64,000 bases of DNA from Rhizobium leguminosarum. GTDB lineage: Bacteria > Pseudomonadota > Alphaproteobacteria > Rhizobiales > Rhizobiaceae. The position numbers were made by a program, and so were the translations under genes. The notes under the pieces were generated by a model that saw nothing but the letters and a program-made list of their open reading frames with translations, searched no databases and was not told the origin of the DNA. Location: positions 310,001-374,000 of the forward strand of contig NZ_JAGIOR010000001.1 in NCBI RefSeq assembly GCF_017876795.1, written 5' to 3'. Shown here piece after piece: positions 27,232 to 36,621 of this stretch (positions are counted from its first letter, which is position 1; every line of letters begins with the position of its first letter).

Positions 27232-29061
27232 TCATTTTGCCGAGGTCGACCACCAGGCGTCGGGGAAGCCAAGGCTGTAGGCCGGCAACTCGGCCGGATG
27301 CAGGACCGTGTTCCAATAGGCGATGTTGTAGGTATCGCGGTAGAACAGCGGGATGACGTAGTGATTTGCAAGCAAGACCCGGTCCATCGCCTTGATCGCA
27401 GCGACCTGTTCCTCGCGGTTCGGCGCGAAGATAATCATGCGAATGAGCTCATCGACGGCCGGGTTGGCAATGCCCGCATAATTGCGGGAGCCCTGCTGGT
27501 TGACCGAGCCGGATCCCCAATAGTCGGCTTGCTCGTTGCCCGGATTCATCGTCTCCGCCCAGACATTCCAGATCATATCGTAGTCAAAGCTGCGCTCGCG
27601 GTTGACAGCTTGCGAAGCGTCGACTGTCCGAACCCGCGCATCTATGCCGATTTTCTTGAGATTGCTGGCATAAGGCACCACCCAGCGCTCCAACATGGGG
27701 CTCGACAACAGTATCTCGAAACTCATCGGCTGGCCGGTCTTGGTATTGACCATGCGATTGCCCTTCAGCTCCCAACCAGCTTTTTTCAGCAGAGCAATCG
27801 CCTTGCGGAGGTTGTCGCGGCTCTTCTGCGGATCGCCGCCGACGGGATTGGTGTACGGCGTCGTGAAGACCTCCGGCGGAACCTTGTCTTTCAGGCCTTG
27901 CAGTAATTCGAGCTCACGGCCCTGCGGCAGACCGGACGAGGCGAGCTCGGTGTTCCAGAAATAGCTGTCGATGCGCTTGTAGCTATTAAAGGCAACGGTG
28001 CGGTTCAGCTCCTCGAAATCGAGGCCGTAGTTCAGCGCCTCGCGGACTCGCTCGTCCTTGAAGAGGTCACGGCGCATGTTGGGCACGAGCGCTTGCAGGA
28101 TGCCGGTGGAGCGTAGCGGATTTGCAACCTCTTGCTTCTTGACTCGTCCTTCCTTCACCGCGGGAAAATCATATCCCGTCGCCCAGCGGGAAGCCGTCGT
28201 CTCCTGCCAATAGTCGCTATTGCCGGCGCGAAAGGCTTCGAACTCCACATCTCGATCACCGAAATAGGTGTAGATGACGTTGCGGAAATTGTTCTGGCCG
28301 ACATTCACATTGAGATCCTTGCCCCAATAGTCGTCGCGCAGTTCATAGCGGATTGTCGCGCCGGGCGAGAAGGAAGCAATCTTGTACGGCCCGGACCCCA
28401 TCACCGGCTCCAGCGTCGTCTTGGTAATGTCGCGCGGCTTGCCGTCCGGTCCCGGCGCCTCCCACCAATGTTTCGGCACGATCATCAACTGGCCAAGAAT
28501 GTTTGGCAATTCGCGGTTGTTCTTCTCGTCGAAGGTGAAGGTGACGTCCCGATCGCCGGTCTTATCCGCCTTGACGACGTGATGGTAATAGTTGCCGGCG
28601 AGGGGGTTCAATTCCTTGGTCTTGTCCAGGCTGAAGATGACGTCTTCGGGCGTTACCGGCTGACCATCTGCCCATTTTGCTTCCTTGCGCAGGCGAAAGG
28701 TCGCGCTAGAGACGTCAGCGGGGTAGGATAGCCCCTCGGCAAGCAGACCGTAGGAGACCAGGAGTTCGTCATCGGCCGGCTTCATCAACGTGTCGTAAGC
28801 AAGCGACAGACCTATCGCTGTTTGGCCTTTTGCCAGCAGAGGGTTGAAGGTGTCGAAGGCGCCGCTTGCTGAAAGACGCAGATCTCCGCCTTTCGGTGCA
28901 TCGGGATTGACGTAGTCGAAATGGGCAAAGCCCGGCTTGTACTTCATCTCGCTGATGACGGAGCTGCCAATCTGAAAGGGCTGGTCCTGACCCGTTGCCG
29001 TCATGGGCGCCAGGGCCCCCGCAAGCGATAGAAATACACCGATCTTCGACCACAGAGCCAT
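27232..29061 (-). CDS. yejA: YejA, peptide-binding protein (SBP family 5)
   Basis: A 609-residue periplasmic solute-binding protein with a signal peptide (MALWSKIGVFLSLAGALAPMTATG) and family-5 features: YVNPDAPKGGDLRLSASGAFDTFNP, AEGLSYPADVSSATFRLRKEAKWADG, and the C-terminal INQQGSRNYAGIANPAVD-type block. GGGGAAAG precedes the start. It is first in the operon yejA-B-E-F-ghrA. Confidence 0.93.
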   Translation of the reverse strand: MALWSKIGVFLSLAGALAPMTATGQDQPFQIGSSVISEMKYKPGFAHFDYVNPDAPKGGDLRLSASGAFDTFNPLLAKGQTAIGLSLAYDTLMKPADDELLVSYGLLAEGLSYPADVSSATFRLRKEAKWADGQPVTPEDVIFSLDKTKELNPLAGNYYHHVVKADKTGDRDVTFTFDEKNNRELPNILGQLMIVPKHWWEAPGPDGKPRDITKTTLEPVMGSGPYKIASFSPGATIRYELRDDYWGKDLNVNVGQNNFRNVIYTYFGDRDVEFEAFRAGNSDYWQETTASRWATGYDFPAVKEGRVKKQEVANPLRSTGILQALVPNMRRDLFKDERVREALNYGLDFEELNRTVAFNSYKRIDSYFWNTELASSGLPQGRELELLQGLKDKVPPEVFTTPYTNPVGGDPQKSRDNLRKAIALLKKAGWELKGNRMVNTKTGQPMSFEILLSSPMLERWVVPYASNLKKIGIDARVRTVDASQAVNRERSFDYDMIWNVWAETMNPGNEQADYWGSGSVNQQGSRNYAGIANPAVDELIRMIIFAPNREEQVAAIKAMDRVLLANHYVIPLFYRDTYNIAYWNTVLHPAELPAYSLGFPDAWWSTSAK

Positions 29062-29174
29062 TCACGCTTTCCCCTGATTATTGATGGGTTCGACAATACG
29101 AAAAATACCGGCGAAAAACAGGTGAGAGTTTGGTTTTTGCCGGACTCGCGAAAATTTGAGCTATCGGGTCGGTG

Positions 29175-29804
29175 TCAAGGCGTCGCCTCTTCGAGCCGCC
29201 TTCGCAACATGCGGCGCAACTCGGCGGCGACGCGCGGGTCGCCGGCGCCATCGGGATCATAGGCGGCGGCAACGACGATACGCAGAAGCTCCAATATGAG
29301 GGCCGCAAGCAGATCGACATCGGGCTCCACCGAAGGATCGGCCTTCCTCAGCAAGGCGACGATGCTTGCCCGCATTTCGGCGCGCGAGCGTGCCTTGCGC
29401 TCCTTGGGAACGTCGCGCCTGGCCGCCAGAACAGGAAATTCCGGGAACTCCTCGATGAAACGCCCGAGCCTCGCGAAGACCGCATCGCCGATATCGGCGG
29501 CAGTCCTTCCCGCACATTCGTCCTCGAGCGCGGCCAGTGCCGCATTGAAATGCTGCAACCGGTCGACATGCAGCGCCTCGGCGAGAAGGAGCTTGGTCGA
29601 AAAGAATTGATAGAGCGAGCCGATCGAGGAACGGGCAGCGGCGGCGATTTCAGTCATCGTCGCGGCGTCGTAGCCTTTTTCCAGAAAGACCCCAGCGGCG
29701 GCTTCGAGCAGTGTGGCGACGCGCTCATGGCCGCGCTGGCGTTTCGGGAGACGGGTCTGCGGCTCGGGGCTTGATTTTTGTGAGGCTCCCCTCATATTTT
29801 TCAT
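29175..29804 (-). CDS. TetR-family transcriptional regulator
   Basis: A 209-residue repressor with an N-terminal helix-turn-helix (RVATLLEAAAGVFLEKGYDAATMTEIAAAARSSIGSLYQFFSTK) and a C-terminal TetR ligand domain. It is divergent from the isochorismatase-family gene, 35 bp between starts. Two identical-type 14-bp dyads flank its start codon, one within its first codons, which implies autorepression. An ATG three codons in (29795) is possible. The ligand is unknown. Confidence 0.9.
   Translation of the reverse strand: MKNMRGASQKSSPEPQTRLPKRQRGHERVATLLEAAAGVFLEKGYDAATMTEIAAAARSSIGSLYQFFSTKLLLAEALHVDRLQHFNAALAALEDECAGRTAADIGDAVFARLGRFIEEFPEFPVLAARRDVPKERKARSRAEMRASIVALLRKADPSVEPDVDLLAALILELLRIVVAAAYDPDGAGDPRVAAELRRMLRRRLEEATP
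29781..29794. promoter_or_regulatory. Candidate TetR operator O1
   Basis: TGAGG-CTCC-CCTCA, a perfect 5+5 dyad followed by TATTTT. It lies in the first codons of the tetR gene, 26 bp from an identical-armed second copy. Confidence 0.6.
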
Positions 29805-29806
29805 TG

Positions 29807-29820
29807 TGAGGATAGCCTCA
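29807..29820. promoter_or_regulatory. Candidate TetR operator O2
   Basis: TGAGG-ATAG-CCTCA, again followed by TATTTT. It lies between the two divergent start codons and overlaps the only GAGG that could serve as ribosome-binding site for tetR. The repeat spacing of 26 bp is compatible with two dimers on one DNA face or near it. Confidence 0.65.
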
Positions 29821-29839
29821 TATTTTATGGAGCCCTTTC

Positions 29840-30412
29840 ATGCCGCTTTACGATCCCAAAACCACCGCGCTCATTTCCATCGATCTGCAAGGCCTCGTCC
29901 TTGGCCGGGCGCTGGCGCCCCATTCCGGCCAACAGGTGGTCGAAAACACCGCCGCAATCGCCGCCAGCCTGAAAGCGGCCGGCGGAACGGTCATCCTCGT
30001 CACCGTCGGATTCTCCCCGGACTATGCCGATGCTGTCAACCAGCCGGCCGATGAGGCGCTGCACTTTCCGGAAGGCGGCCTACCGGCCGCAGCCCTTGCC
30101 GTGCCGCCGGAGATCGCGGCCCTTGCCGCCGACGTCCGCATCGTCAAGCATCACTGGAGCGCCTTTTACGGCACCGAGATAGATCTGCAGTTGCGCCGCC
30201 GCGGCATCAGGACGGTGATTCTTGCCGGCATCGCCACCAATTTCGGCGTCGAATCGACCATACGTGATGCCTTTGCGCATAACTACGCCGTCATTGCCGC
30301 CGAAGACGCGATGACCAGCTTTTCGCCTGAGATGCATGATTTTTCGTGTAAGCACATCCTGCCGCGGCTGGCGCGGATCCGGAAAACCGCCGAGATCGTC
30401 GCCAACGCCTGA
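29840..30412 (+). CDS. Isochorismatase-family hydrolase lacking the nucleophilic Cys
   Basis: A 190-residue protein of the isochorismatase-like superfamily. Asp15 (ISIDLQGL) and the Lys of RIVKHHWSAF match the catalytic Asp and Lys. At the position of the usual nucleophilic Cys (GIATNxCVEST) it has Gly: AGIATNFGVESTIRDA. That resembles true isochorismatase-type members rather than Cys amidohydrolases. GGAG lies 8 nt before the ATG. It is probably repressed by the divergent TetR regulator. Substrate unknown. Confidence 0.85.
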   Translation: MPLYDPKTTALISIDLQGLVLGRALAPHSGQQVVENTAAIAASLKAAGGTVILVTVGFSPDYADAVNQPADEALHFPEGGLPAAALAVPPEIAALAADVRIVKHHWSAFYGTEIDLQLRRRGIRTVILAGIATNFGVESTIRDAFAHNYAVIAAEDAMTSFSPEMHDFSCKHILPRLARIRKTAEIVANA

Positions 30413-30534
30413 GCCGCTGCGGCGATCCGTCACCGCCTTCTCCCCCTGCCGCCAGTCAAAACATCGATTCACCAAAATCCCTTTTCACGATAGATTCGAC
30501 GCAAATCACTTCGGCAGCAGTTCAAGGAAATAGT

Positions 30535-31611
30535 ATGGCTTTCGGCTTCGTGCAGGCTTTCAGGACATTCGGCAAACTGACGCTTGCCGGCGCAATCGGC
30601 GCAAGCCTTGCCGCCGGTGACGTCGGCGCTGAGCAGAAGACGCCAAGCCCCGGCAGCGCCAAAGGCCAATTCGGCGCCGTCAGCCTGCCGACGCAGGGAT
30701 CGGCGCAACCGATCGGCTTTTACGCCAAGGGCTGCATGACGGGGGCGGTGGCGCTTCCCACCGACGGGCCGACCTGGGAGGCGATGCGGCTTTCGCGCAA
30801 TCGCCGCTGGGGCAATCCGGCGATGATTTCGCTGCTCGAACGTCTTTCTGAGGACGGGGCCAAATATGCCGGCTGGCCGGGCATCCTCGTCGGCGATATT
30901 GCGCAGCCGCGCGGCGGGCCGATGTTCAACGGTCATGCCTCGCACCAGATCGGCCTCGATGCCGATGTCTGGTTCACGCCGATGCCGGCGCGCCGCATGA
31001 CGGCCAAAGAGCGCGAGGACCTGCCCTTCACCACCATGCTGCAGAAGGACAAGTTTCTGACCGTCGACCCGAATGTGTGGACGCAATCGCGGGCGCGGCT
31101 GTTGATGCTGGCCGCAAGCTATCCCGAGGTCGAGCGCATATTCGTCAACCCGGCGATCAAGAAGAAGATGTGCGACACCTGGACGGGGGATCGCACCAAT
31201 CTCGGCAAGCTTCGGCCGGAATACGGCCATGACTCGCATTTCCACATCCGCATCAAATGCCCGGCCGGTGCAGCCGGATGCACGCCGCAGGCCCCTGTTG
31301 CCGCCGGCGACGGCTGCGACAAGTCGCTCGCCTGGTGGTTCACCCCGGCACCCTGGGCGCCGCCGAAACCGCCGAAGCCCGGCGCCAAACCACCGAAGCC
31401 GCCGCGCGAGATGATGGTCTCCGACCTGCCGAAGGCCTGCTCCGCGGTGCTCGACGCCGCTTCCGTCGCCTCGATGCAGGCCGCCACCTATGGCGGACCT
31501 TCCGCCGCAAGCGCGCTCACCGCCGCTCCGGCAGCAGAGCCGGCCGCCGATCCCGACGGGGCACTGCCGGATGTCGGCCCGCTTCCAAACGACAAGCCGG
31601 CGATACAATGA
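30535..31611 (+). CDS. mepA: Penicillin-insensitive murein endopeptidase
   Basis: A 358-residue periplasmic zinc peptidase of the LAS group that cuts D-Ala-meso-DAP cross-links in peptidoglycan. The zinc ligands are visible: GHASHQIGLDADVW (His and Asp) and HDSHFHIRIKC (His-x-His). A signal peptide spans about residues 1-30. The C-terminus adds a proline/lysine-rich stretch (PPKPPKPGAKPPKPPRE) and a short Ala-rich tail, longer than the enterobacterial protein. AAGGAAAT precedes the ATG. A GC hairpin (31613-31627) follows the stop. Confidence 0.93.
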   Translation: MAFGFVQAFRTFGKLTLAGAIGASLAAGDVGAEQKTPSPGSAKGQFGAVSLPTQGSAQPIGFYAKGCMTGAVALPTDGPTWEAMRLSRNRRWGNPAMISLLERLSEDGAKYAGWPGILVGDIAQPRGGPMFNGHASHQIGLDADVWFTPMPARRMTAKEREDLPFTTMLQKDKFLTVDPNVWTQSRARLLMLAASYPEVERIFVNPAIKKKMCDTWTGDRTNLGKLRPEYGHDSHFHIRIKCPAGAAGCTPQAPVAAGDGCDKSLAWWFTPAPWAPPKPPKPGAKPPKPPREMMVSDLPKACSAVLDAASVASMQAATYGGPSAASALTAAPAAEPAADPDGALPDVGPLPNDKPAIQ

Positions 31612-31612
31612 A

Positions 31613-31627
31613 GGGGCCCGAGGCCCC
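31613..31627 (+). terminator. GC hairpin after mepA
   Basis: GGGGCC-CGA-GGCCCC directly after the mepA stop, without a T-run. It may be a weak or Rho-assisted terminator. Confidence 0.4.
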
Positions 31628-31721
31628 ACGCGCCGAGGGAAGGCTCGCTGTCTTTCAAATCGCAAATTCTTGGTATAGAAGCGGTCAAATCGATTGAATT
31701 GCTTGGGCGGAGATTGGGTTC

Positions 31722-32102
31722 ATGGCCGGCGGCAAATGCCTTGCATTGATTGCGCATGACCAGAAGAAAGACGACATGGCGGATTTCGCCCGCGCCCACA
31801 GGGACATTCTCTCCCGCTCGAAGATCGTCGCCACCGGCACGACCGGCGGGCGGGTGCTCGACGCCGCCCCGGATCTCGACGTCACCAGGCTGAAAAGCGG
31901 ACCGCTCGGCGGCGACCAGCAGATCGGCGCGCTGATTTCGACCGGCGAGGTCGACGCCCTGATCTTCTTTGTCGACCCCCTGACGCCGATGCCGCACGAT
32001 GTCGACGTCAAGGCGCTGATGCGGCTGGCGATCTTTTACGATATTCCGATGGCGCTCAACCACGCGACCGCTATAGAACTTCTTCCCACACTCGAAGCCT
32101 GA
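31722..32102 (+). CDS. mgsA: Methylglyoxal synthase
   Basis: A 126-residue enzyme turning dihydroxyacetone phosphate into methylglyoxal and phosphate. [13 protein letters not shown] at the N-terminus, the phosphate loop [12 protein letters not shown] and [14 protein letters not shown] with the catalytic Asp, and [17 protein letters not shown] match the family along its full length. It is 17 bp before glk, so the two are probably co-transcribed; the pair joins glucose phosphorylation with the methylglyoxal bypass used under phosphate limitation. Confidence 0.93.
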   Translation: MAGGKCLALIAHDQKKDDMADFARAHRDILSRSKIVATGTTGGRVLDAAPDLDVTRLKSGPLGGDQQIGALISTGEVDALIFFVDPLTPMPHDVDVKALMRLAIFYDIPMALNHATAIELLPTLEA

Positions 32103-32119
32103 TCAGCACGGAACCGGCC

Positions 32120-33145
32120 ATGCCAAAACCGAACAACAGCACCGCTCCGCTGCCTTTCCCGATCCTGATCGGCGATATCGGCGGCACGAATGCCCGCTTC
32201 TCCATCCTGACCGATGCCTATGCCGAGCCGAAGCAGTTTCCGAACGTGCGTACCGCGGATTTCGCGACGATCGACGAAGCGATCCAGCAAGGCGTGCTCG
32301 ACAAGACAGCCGTGCAGCCGCGTTCGGCGATCCTTGCCGTCGCCGGCCCAATCAACGACGACGAGATCCCGCTGACCAATTGCGACTGGGTGGTGCGGCC
32401 AAAGACGATGATCGAGGGCCTCGGCATGGAGGACGTGCTCGTCGTCAACGATTTCGAGGCGCAGGCGCTGGCAGTCGCCGCCCTTTCGGATGAGAACCGC
32501 GAACGCATCGGCGACGCCACCGGCGACATGATCGCTTCGCGCGTCGTGCTCGGACCGGGCACCGGTCTCGGCGTCGGCGGGCTGGTGCATGCCCAGCACA
32601 GCTGGATCCCGGTTCCCGGCGAAGGCGGCCATGTCGATCTCGGACCGCGCAGCAAGCGCGACTATCAAATCTTCCCCCATATCGAGACGATCGAAGGCCG
32701 CGTCTCCGCCGAGCAGATCCTTTGCGGGCGCGGCCTCGTCAACCTCTACCATGCCATCTGCGTGGTCGACGGCATCCAGCCGACGATGAAGGATCCGGCC
32801 GACATCACCTCGCACGCACTTGCCGGCAGCGACAAGGCGGCTGTTGAGACCGTCTCGCTGTTTGCCACCTATCTCGGCCGGGTGGCGGGCGACATGGCGA
32901 TGGTTTTCATGGCGCGCGGCGGTGTCTATCTGTCCGGCGGCATCTCGCAAAAGATCCTCCCGGCGCTGAAGAGGCCGGAATTCCGCATCGCCTTCGAGGA
33001 CAAGGCGCCGCATACGGCGCTGCTTCGCACTATCCCGACCTATGTGGTGACGCATCCGCTGGCAGCGCTTGCCGGGCTTTCCTCCTATGCCCGCATGCCG
33101 GCGAATTTCGGCGTCTCGACGGAAGGCCGCCGTTGGCGGCGCTAA
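32120..33145 (+). CDS. glk: Glucokinase
   Basis: A 341-residue ROK-independent (Glk family) glucokinase. [14 protein letters not shown] is the ATP-phosphate motif, [12 protein letters not shown] holds the catalytic Asp, and [13 protein letters not shown] and [13 protein letters not shown] are further family blocks. It phosphorylates cytoplasmic glucose. It follows mgsA closely. A palindromic element follows its stop. Confidence 0.93.
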   Translation: MPKPNNSTAPLPFPILIGDIGGTNARFSILTDAYAEPKQFPNVRTADFATIDEAIQQGVLDKTAVQPRSAILAVAGPINDDEIPLTNCDWVVRPKTMIEGLGMEDVLVVNDFEAQALAVAALSDENRERIGDATGDMIASRVVLGPGTGLGVGGLVHAQHSWIPVPGEGGHVDLGPRSKRDYQIFPHIETIEGRVSAEQILCGRGLVNLYHAICVVDGIQPTMKDPADITSHALAGSDKAAVETVSLFATYLGRVAGDMAMVFMARGGVYLSGGISQKILPALKRPEFRIAFEDKAPHTALLRTIPTYVVTHPLAALAGLSSYARMPANFGVSTEGRRWRR

Positions 33146-33163
33146 CCCCGGCGCGCAGAGCAA

Positions 33164-33206
33164 TAGAGCGCCCCTTTCGCGTCCTATCCGGACACGCGGC
33201 GCTCTA
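33164..33206. repeat. Palindromic element after glk
   Basis: TAGAGCGCC / GGCGCTCTA arms enclose a second dyad (CGcGTCC / GGACaCG). It has no T-run. Its arms resemble those of the elements at 41326 and 62471, so it belongs to the same kind of short dispersed rhizobial palindromes; it may stabilise or end the glk transcript. Confidence 0.6.
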
Positions 33207-33293
33207 GCCAAACCAGTCCCAACTCTTTATAGACCCGGCAAAAGTACGCGTCGCCCCCGCGCCGCGTTTGGTCCGAGACAGGAAACCCGATTT

Positions 33294-35081
33294 TTGGAAG
33301 CGGCGGAAAGCAGAACGCAGAGCGTCAGCAGCGATACCGTAACCGGCATCCTGAAGCGCATCATCGCTGAAAACGGCCGCGATCATCTCTGGGGCTATGT
33401 CTTTGCGATTGCCTGCCTGATCGTCGTGGCGCTTTCGACGGCGTTTACCGCCTGGATCATGCGGGCGATCATCGACGAGGCCTTCGCCAACCGGCGCGCC
33501 GATGTCGTCTGGATCATCTGTCTTTCGATCTTCATCGCCTTCGTGCTGCGCGGTTTTGCGAGTTACGGCCAGGCGGTGGCGCTTTCCAAAGTGGGCAACG
33601 ATATCGTCGCGCGTTACCAGCGCCGGCTCTATTCGCATCTGATGACGCTTTCGGTCGGCTTCTTCAGTGAGGCCCGTTCTGCTCATATCGCCGCGCAGGT
33701 GAGCCAGAACGTCAGCGGCATCCGCGACGTGCTCAACCTGACGATCACCTCGACGGTGCGCGACCTGCTGACCTTCATTTCGCTGCTGGCGGTGATGATC
33801 CTCCAGGATCCGTTGCTCAGTCTTGCGGTGTTCATCATGGCCCCGCCGCTGCTTTATGCGCTGCGTTATGTTTCCAAGCGGCTGCGCTCGGCGACGCGCG
33901 AGGCCGTACATTTGAACAGCCACGTTCTCGGCGCCATGCAGGAGACGATCCAGGGCATCGCCATCGTGAAAGCCTTCACCATGGAAGACGAGTTGGAACG
34001 CAAGGTCACCAAACTCATCAAGGGTGCCGAAAACAGGGCGAACCGGATTGCCCGGCTTTCCGAACGCACCTCTCCGCTCACCGAGAGTTTCGCGGGTTTT
34101 GCCGTCGCCAGCGTGCTGGCCTATGCCGCCTACCGCTCGATCTACTACAATGTGCCGCCCGGCGCCTTCTTCTCCTTCGTCACGGCGCTGCTGCTTGCCT
34201 ATGACCCGGCCCGCCGGCTTGCCCGCCTGCAGGTGCAGATGGAGCGAGCCGTCGTCAATGCGCGGATGATCTACGAATTGCTCGACATGGAGCCGCGCCA
34301 GCGCGACCTGCCGGATGCCCAGCCGCTGACGGTGACGCAAGCCAGGATCGAATTCCGCAACGTTTCCTTCGGCTATGGCAGTGAGAGCGTGTTGAGCGGT
34401 GTGAGCTTCATCGCCGAGGGCGGCGGGACCACGGCGCTGGTCGGCCCTTCGGGGGCCGGCAAATCCACCGTCATCAACCTCATTCCGCGCTTCTACGATC
34501 CGCGCGAGGGCGAAATCCTGATCGACGGACAGGATATTGCCCACATCACCAAGAAGTCGCTGCGCCATCAGCTCGCCTATGTCTCGCAGCAGCCCTACCT
34601 GTTCGAGGGCACGATCCGCGACAATATCCGCTATGGCCGGCCGGAAGCGACCGATGCCGAGGTGGAAGAAGCGGCGCGGCTTGCCTATGCGCATGATTTC
34701 ATCTGTGCGCAGCCGCAAGGTTACGAGACGCCGGTCGGCGAAAACGGCGTGACGCTTTCCGGCGGCCAGCGCCAGCGGCTGTCGATTGCGCGTGCCCTGG
34801 TGCGCAATGCGCCGATCCTGCTTCTCGACGAGGCGACATCAGCCCTCGACACCGAATCCGAAGCGGCCGTGCAGAAGGCCCTCGACGAGGCGATGACCGG
34901 ACGCACCGTCGTCGTCATCGCCCACCGGCTTTCGACCGTGGTGCGCGCCGACAAGATCGTCGTCATGCAGCAGGGCCGCGTCGTCGAGGAAGGCAATCAC
35001 GAGACTCTTGCGAAGGTCAGCGACGGTCTTTACGCTCGCCTCAACAATCTGCAGAGGCCTTCGGCCTCCGATTCAAACTGA
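33294..35081 (+). CDS. MsbA-like ABC exporter (fused membrane and ATPase domains)
   Basis: About 595 residues: six membrane segments in the first 320, then one ATPase domain with GPSGAGKSTVINLIPRFYDP (Walker A), [15 protein letters not shown] and LLLDEATSALDTESE. It is a homodimeric lipid/drug exporter of the MsbA/LmrA type. The substrate cannot be told from sequence. No ATG fits the start; I propose TTG at 33294, after AGGAAA. The open frame reaches back to 33069 inside glk, but that part is non-coding in character and crosses the palindrome. Confidence 0.85.
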   Translation: MEAAESRTQSVSSDTVTGILKRIIAENGRDHLWGYVFAIACLIVVALSTAFTAWIMRAIIDEAFANRRADVVWIICLSIFIAFVLRGFASYGQAVALSKVGNDIVARYQRRLYSHLMTLSVGFFSEARSAHIAAQVSQNVSGIRDVLNLTITSTVRDLLTFISLLAVMILQDPLLSLAVFIMAPPLLYALRYVSKRLRSATREAVHLNSHVLGAMQETIQGIAIVKAFTMEDELERKVTKLIKGAENRANRIARLSERTSPLTESFAGFAVASVLAYAAYRSIYYNVPPGAFFSFVTALLLAYDPARRLARLQVQMERAVVNARMIYELLDMEPRQRDLPDAQPLTVTQARIEFRNVSFGYGSESVLSGVSFIAEGGGTTALVGPSGAGKSTVINLIPRFYDPREGEILIDGQDIAHITKKSLRHQLAYVSQQPYLFEGTIRDNIRYGRPEATDAEVEEAARLAYAHDFICAQPQGYETPVGENGVTLSGGQRQRLSIARALVRNAPILLLDEATSALDTESEAAVQKALDEAMTGRTVVVIAHRLSTVVRADKIVVMQQGRVVEEGNHETLAKVSDGLYARLNNLQRPSASDSN

Positions 35082-35096
35082 CCTGGTGAGCCTGAC

Positions 35097-35921
35097 ATGA
35101 GCGATGCTGCGATGAAACTGGTGGTGGTTGGCGCAGCCGGGCGCATGGGGCAGACGCTGATCCGGCTCATCCATTCCATCGAGGGCGCCACGCTCCATGC
35201 CGCGGTCGAGCGCAGCGGTTCACCCTTTATCGGCAAGGATGCCGGCGAGATCGCCGGTCTCGGCCCGACCGGTGTCATCATCGGCGACGATCCGCTCAAT
35301 GCCTTTCTCGATGCCGAAGGCGTGCTCGATTTCACCTCGCCTGCCGCGACAGTGGAATTCTCGGGCCTGGCCGCGCAGGCCCGCATCGTCCATGTCGTCG
35401 GCACTACAGGCTGTTCGGCCGACGACAATGCCAAGATCACCGCTGCGGCCCGCCATGCCCGCATCGTCAAGTCAGGTAATATGAGCCTCGGCGTCAATCT
35501 GCTCAGCGTGCTCGCCGAGCAGGCCGCGCGTGCGCTCGAGCCAGCCGACTGGGATATCGAGATCCTGGAAATGCACCACAAGCACAAGGTGGATGCGCCT
35601 TCCGGCACTGCCCTTCTGTTCGGTGAGGCAGCCGCCAAGGGGCGCGGCATCGATCTGGCCTCCAAATCCGTGCGCGTGCGCGACGGCCATACCGGCGCCC
35701 GGCAAGCCGGCACGATCGGTTTTGCGACGCTGCGCGGCGGCTCCGTTATTGGCGAGCATTCGGTGCTTTTCGCCGGCGAAGGCGAGATCGTTACTCTGTC
35801 GCACAGCGCGGCCGACCGCTCGATCTTCGCGCGTGGCGCCATCAAGGCGGCGCTATGGGCGCGCGACAAGAAGCCGGGTCTCTATTCCATGCTCGACGTG
35901 CTCGGGCTTTCTTCCCAATAA
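35097..35921 (+). CDS. dapB: 4-hydroxy-tetrahydrodipicolinate reductase
   Basis: A 274-residue enzyme of lysine and diaminopimelate synthesis. The nucleotide loop [13 protein letters not shown] is at residues 8-20, and the substrate motif [15 protein letters not shown] carries the catalytic His and Lys. A second internal Met (residue 6) could also start it. It follows the exporter by 15 bp and precedes gpmA by 21 bp, so all three may share a transcript. Confidence 0.95.
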   Translation: MSDAAMKLVVVGAAGRMGQTLIRLIHSIEGATLHAAVERSGSPFIGKDAGEIAGLGPTGVIIGDDPLNAFLDAEGVLDFTSPAATVEFSGLAAQARIVHVVGTTGCSADDNAKITAAARHARIVKSGNMSLGVNLLSVLAEQAARALEPADWDIEILEMHHKHKVDAPSGTALLFGEAAAKGRGIDLASKSVRVRDGHTGARQAGTIGFATLRGGSVIGEHSVLFAGEGEIVTLSHSAADRSIFARGAIKAALWARDKKPGLYSMLDVLGLSSQ

Positions 35922-35942
35922 CGATATATCGGAGGCATATTC

Positions 35943-36578
35943 ATGAGCGGTACCCTCGTCCTCGTTCGCCACGGCCAGAGTGACTGGAATCTGAAGAATC
36001 TCTTCACCGGCTGGAAGGATCCCGATCTGACGGCGCTCGGCATCGAGGAAGCCAATGCCGGCGGTAAGGCGCTCGCCGAATACGGGATCAAATTCGACGT
36101 CGCCTATACCTCGGTGCTGGTGCGTGCGCAGCACACGCTGAAGCTCATCCTCGACAAGGTCGGCCAGCCCGATCTGCCGACGATCCGCGATCAGGCGCTG
36201 AACGAGCGCGATTACGGCGATCTTTCCGGCCTCAACAAAGACGATGCCCGCGCCAAATGGGGCGAGGAACAGGTGCATATCTGGCGCCGCTCCTATGACG
36301 TGCCGCCTCCCGGCGGCGAGAGCCTGCGCGATACCGGCGCCCGCGTCTGGCCCTATTACCTCACCGAAATCCTGCCGCGCGTGCTCAACGGTGAAAAGGT
36401 GCTGGTTGCCGCACACGGCAATTCACTGCGCTCGTTGGTTATGGTGCTCGACAAGCTGAGCAAGGAAGGCGTGCTTGCCCTCAACCTCGCAACCGGCGTT
36501 CCCATGGTCTACAAGCTTAAGGCGGATTCTACCGTGGCGTCGAAGGAAGTGCTCGGCGACATGTCCGGCGCGCACTGA
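35943..36578 (+). CDS. gpmA: 2,3-bisphosphoglycerate-dependent phosphoglycerate mutase
   Basis: A 211-residue glycolytic mutase. The catalytic histidine motif [20 protein letters not shown] is at residues 7-26, and the second His is in [18 protein letters not shown] precedes the ATG by 8 nt. At 211 residues it is the short dPGM form found in many alphaproteobacteria. It converges with phnF. Confidence 0.95.
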   Translation: MSGTLVLVRHGQSDWNLKNLFTGWKDPDLTALGIEEANAGGKALAEYGIKFDVAYTSVLVRAQHTLKLILDKVGQPDLPTIRDQALNERDYGDLSGLNKDDARAKWGEEQVHIWRRSYDVPPPGGESLRDTGARVWPYYLTEILPRVLNGEKVLVAAHGNSLRSLVMVLDKLSKEGVLALNLATGVPMVYKLKADSTVASKEVLGDMSGAH

Positions 36579-36621
36579 ATTCTGTCGTCCTGCCAGCCAG
36601 AATCGGCCGGCACGGCACATC

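Noticed and set aside
26263..27906. 547-residue plus-strand frame opposite yejB and yejA
   Set aside because: Spans two genuine genes and their spacer; no domain.
33069..33293. N-terminal extension of the ABC exporter into glk
   Set aside because: The extra 75 residues are basic and low-complexity, overlap glk and cross a palindrome; TTG at 33294 fits the family start.
33204..34718. 504-residue minus-strand frame opposite the ABC exporter
   Set aside because: Same reason; the composition is typical of antisense frames.
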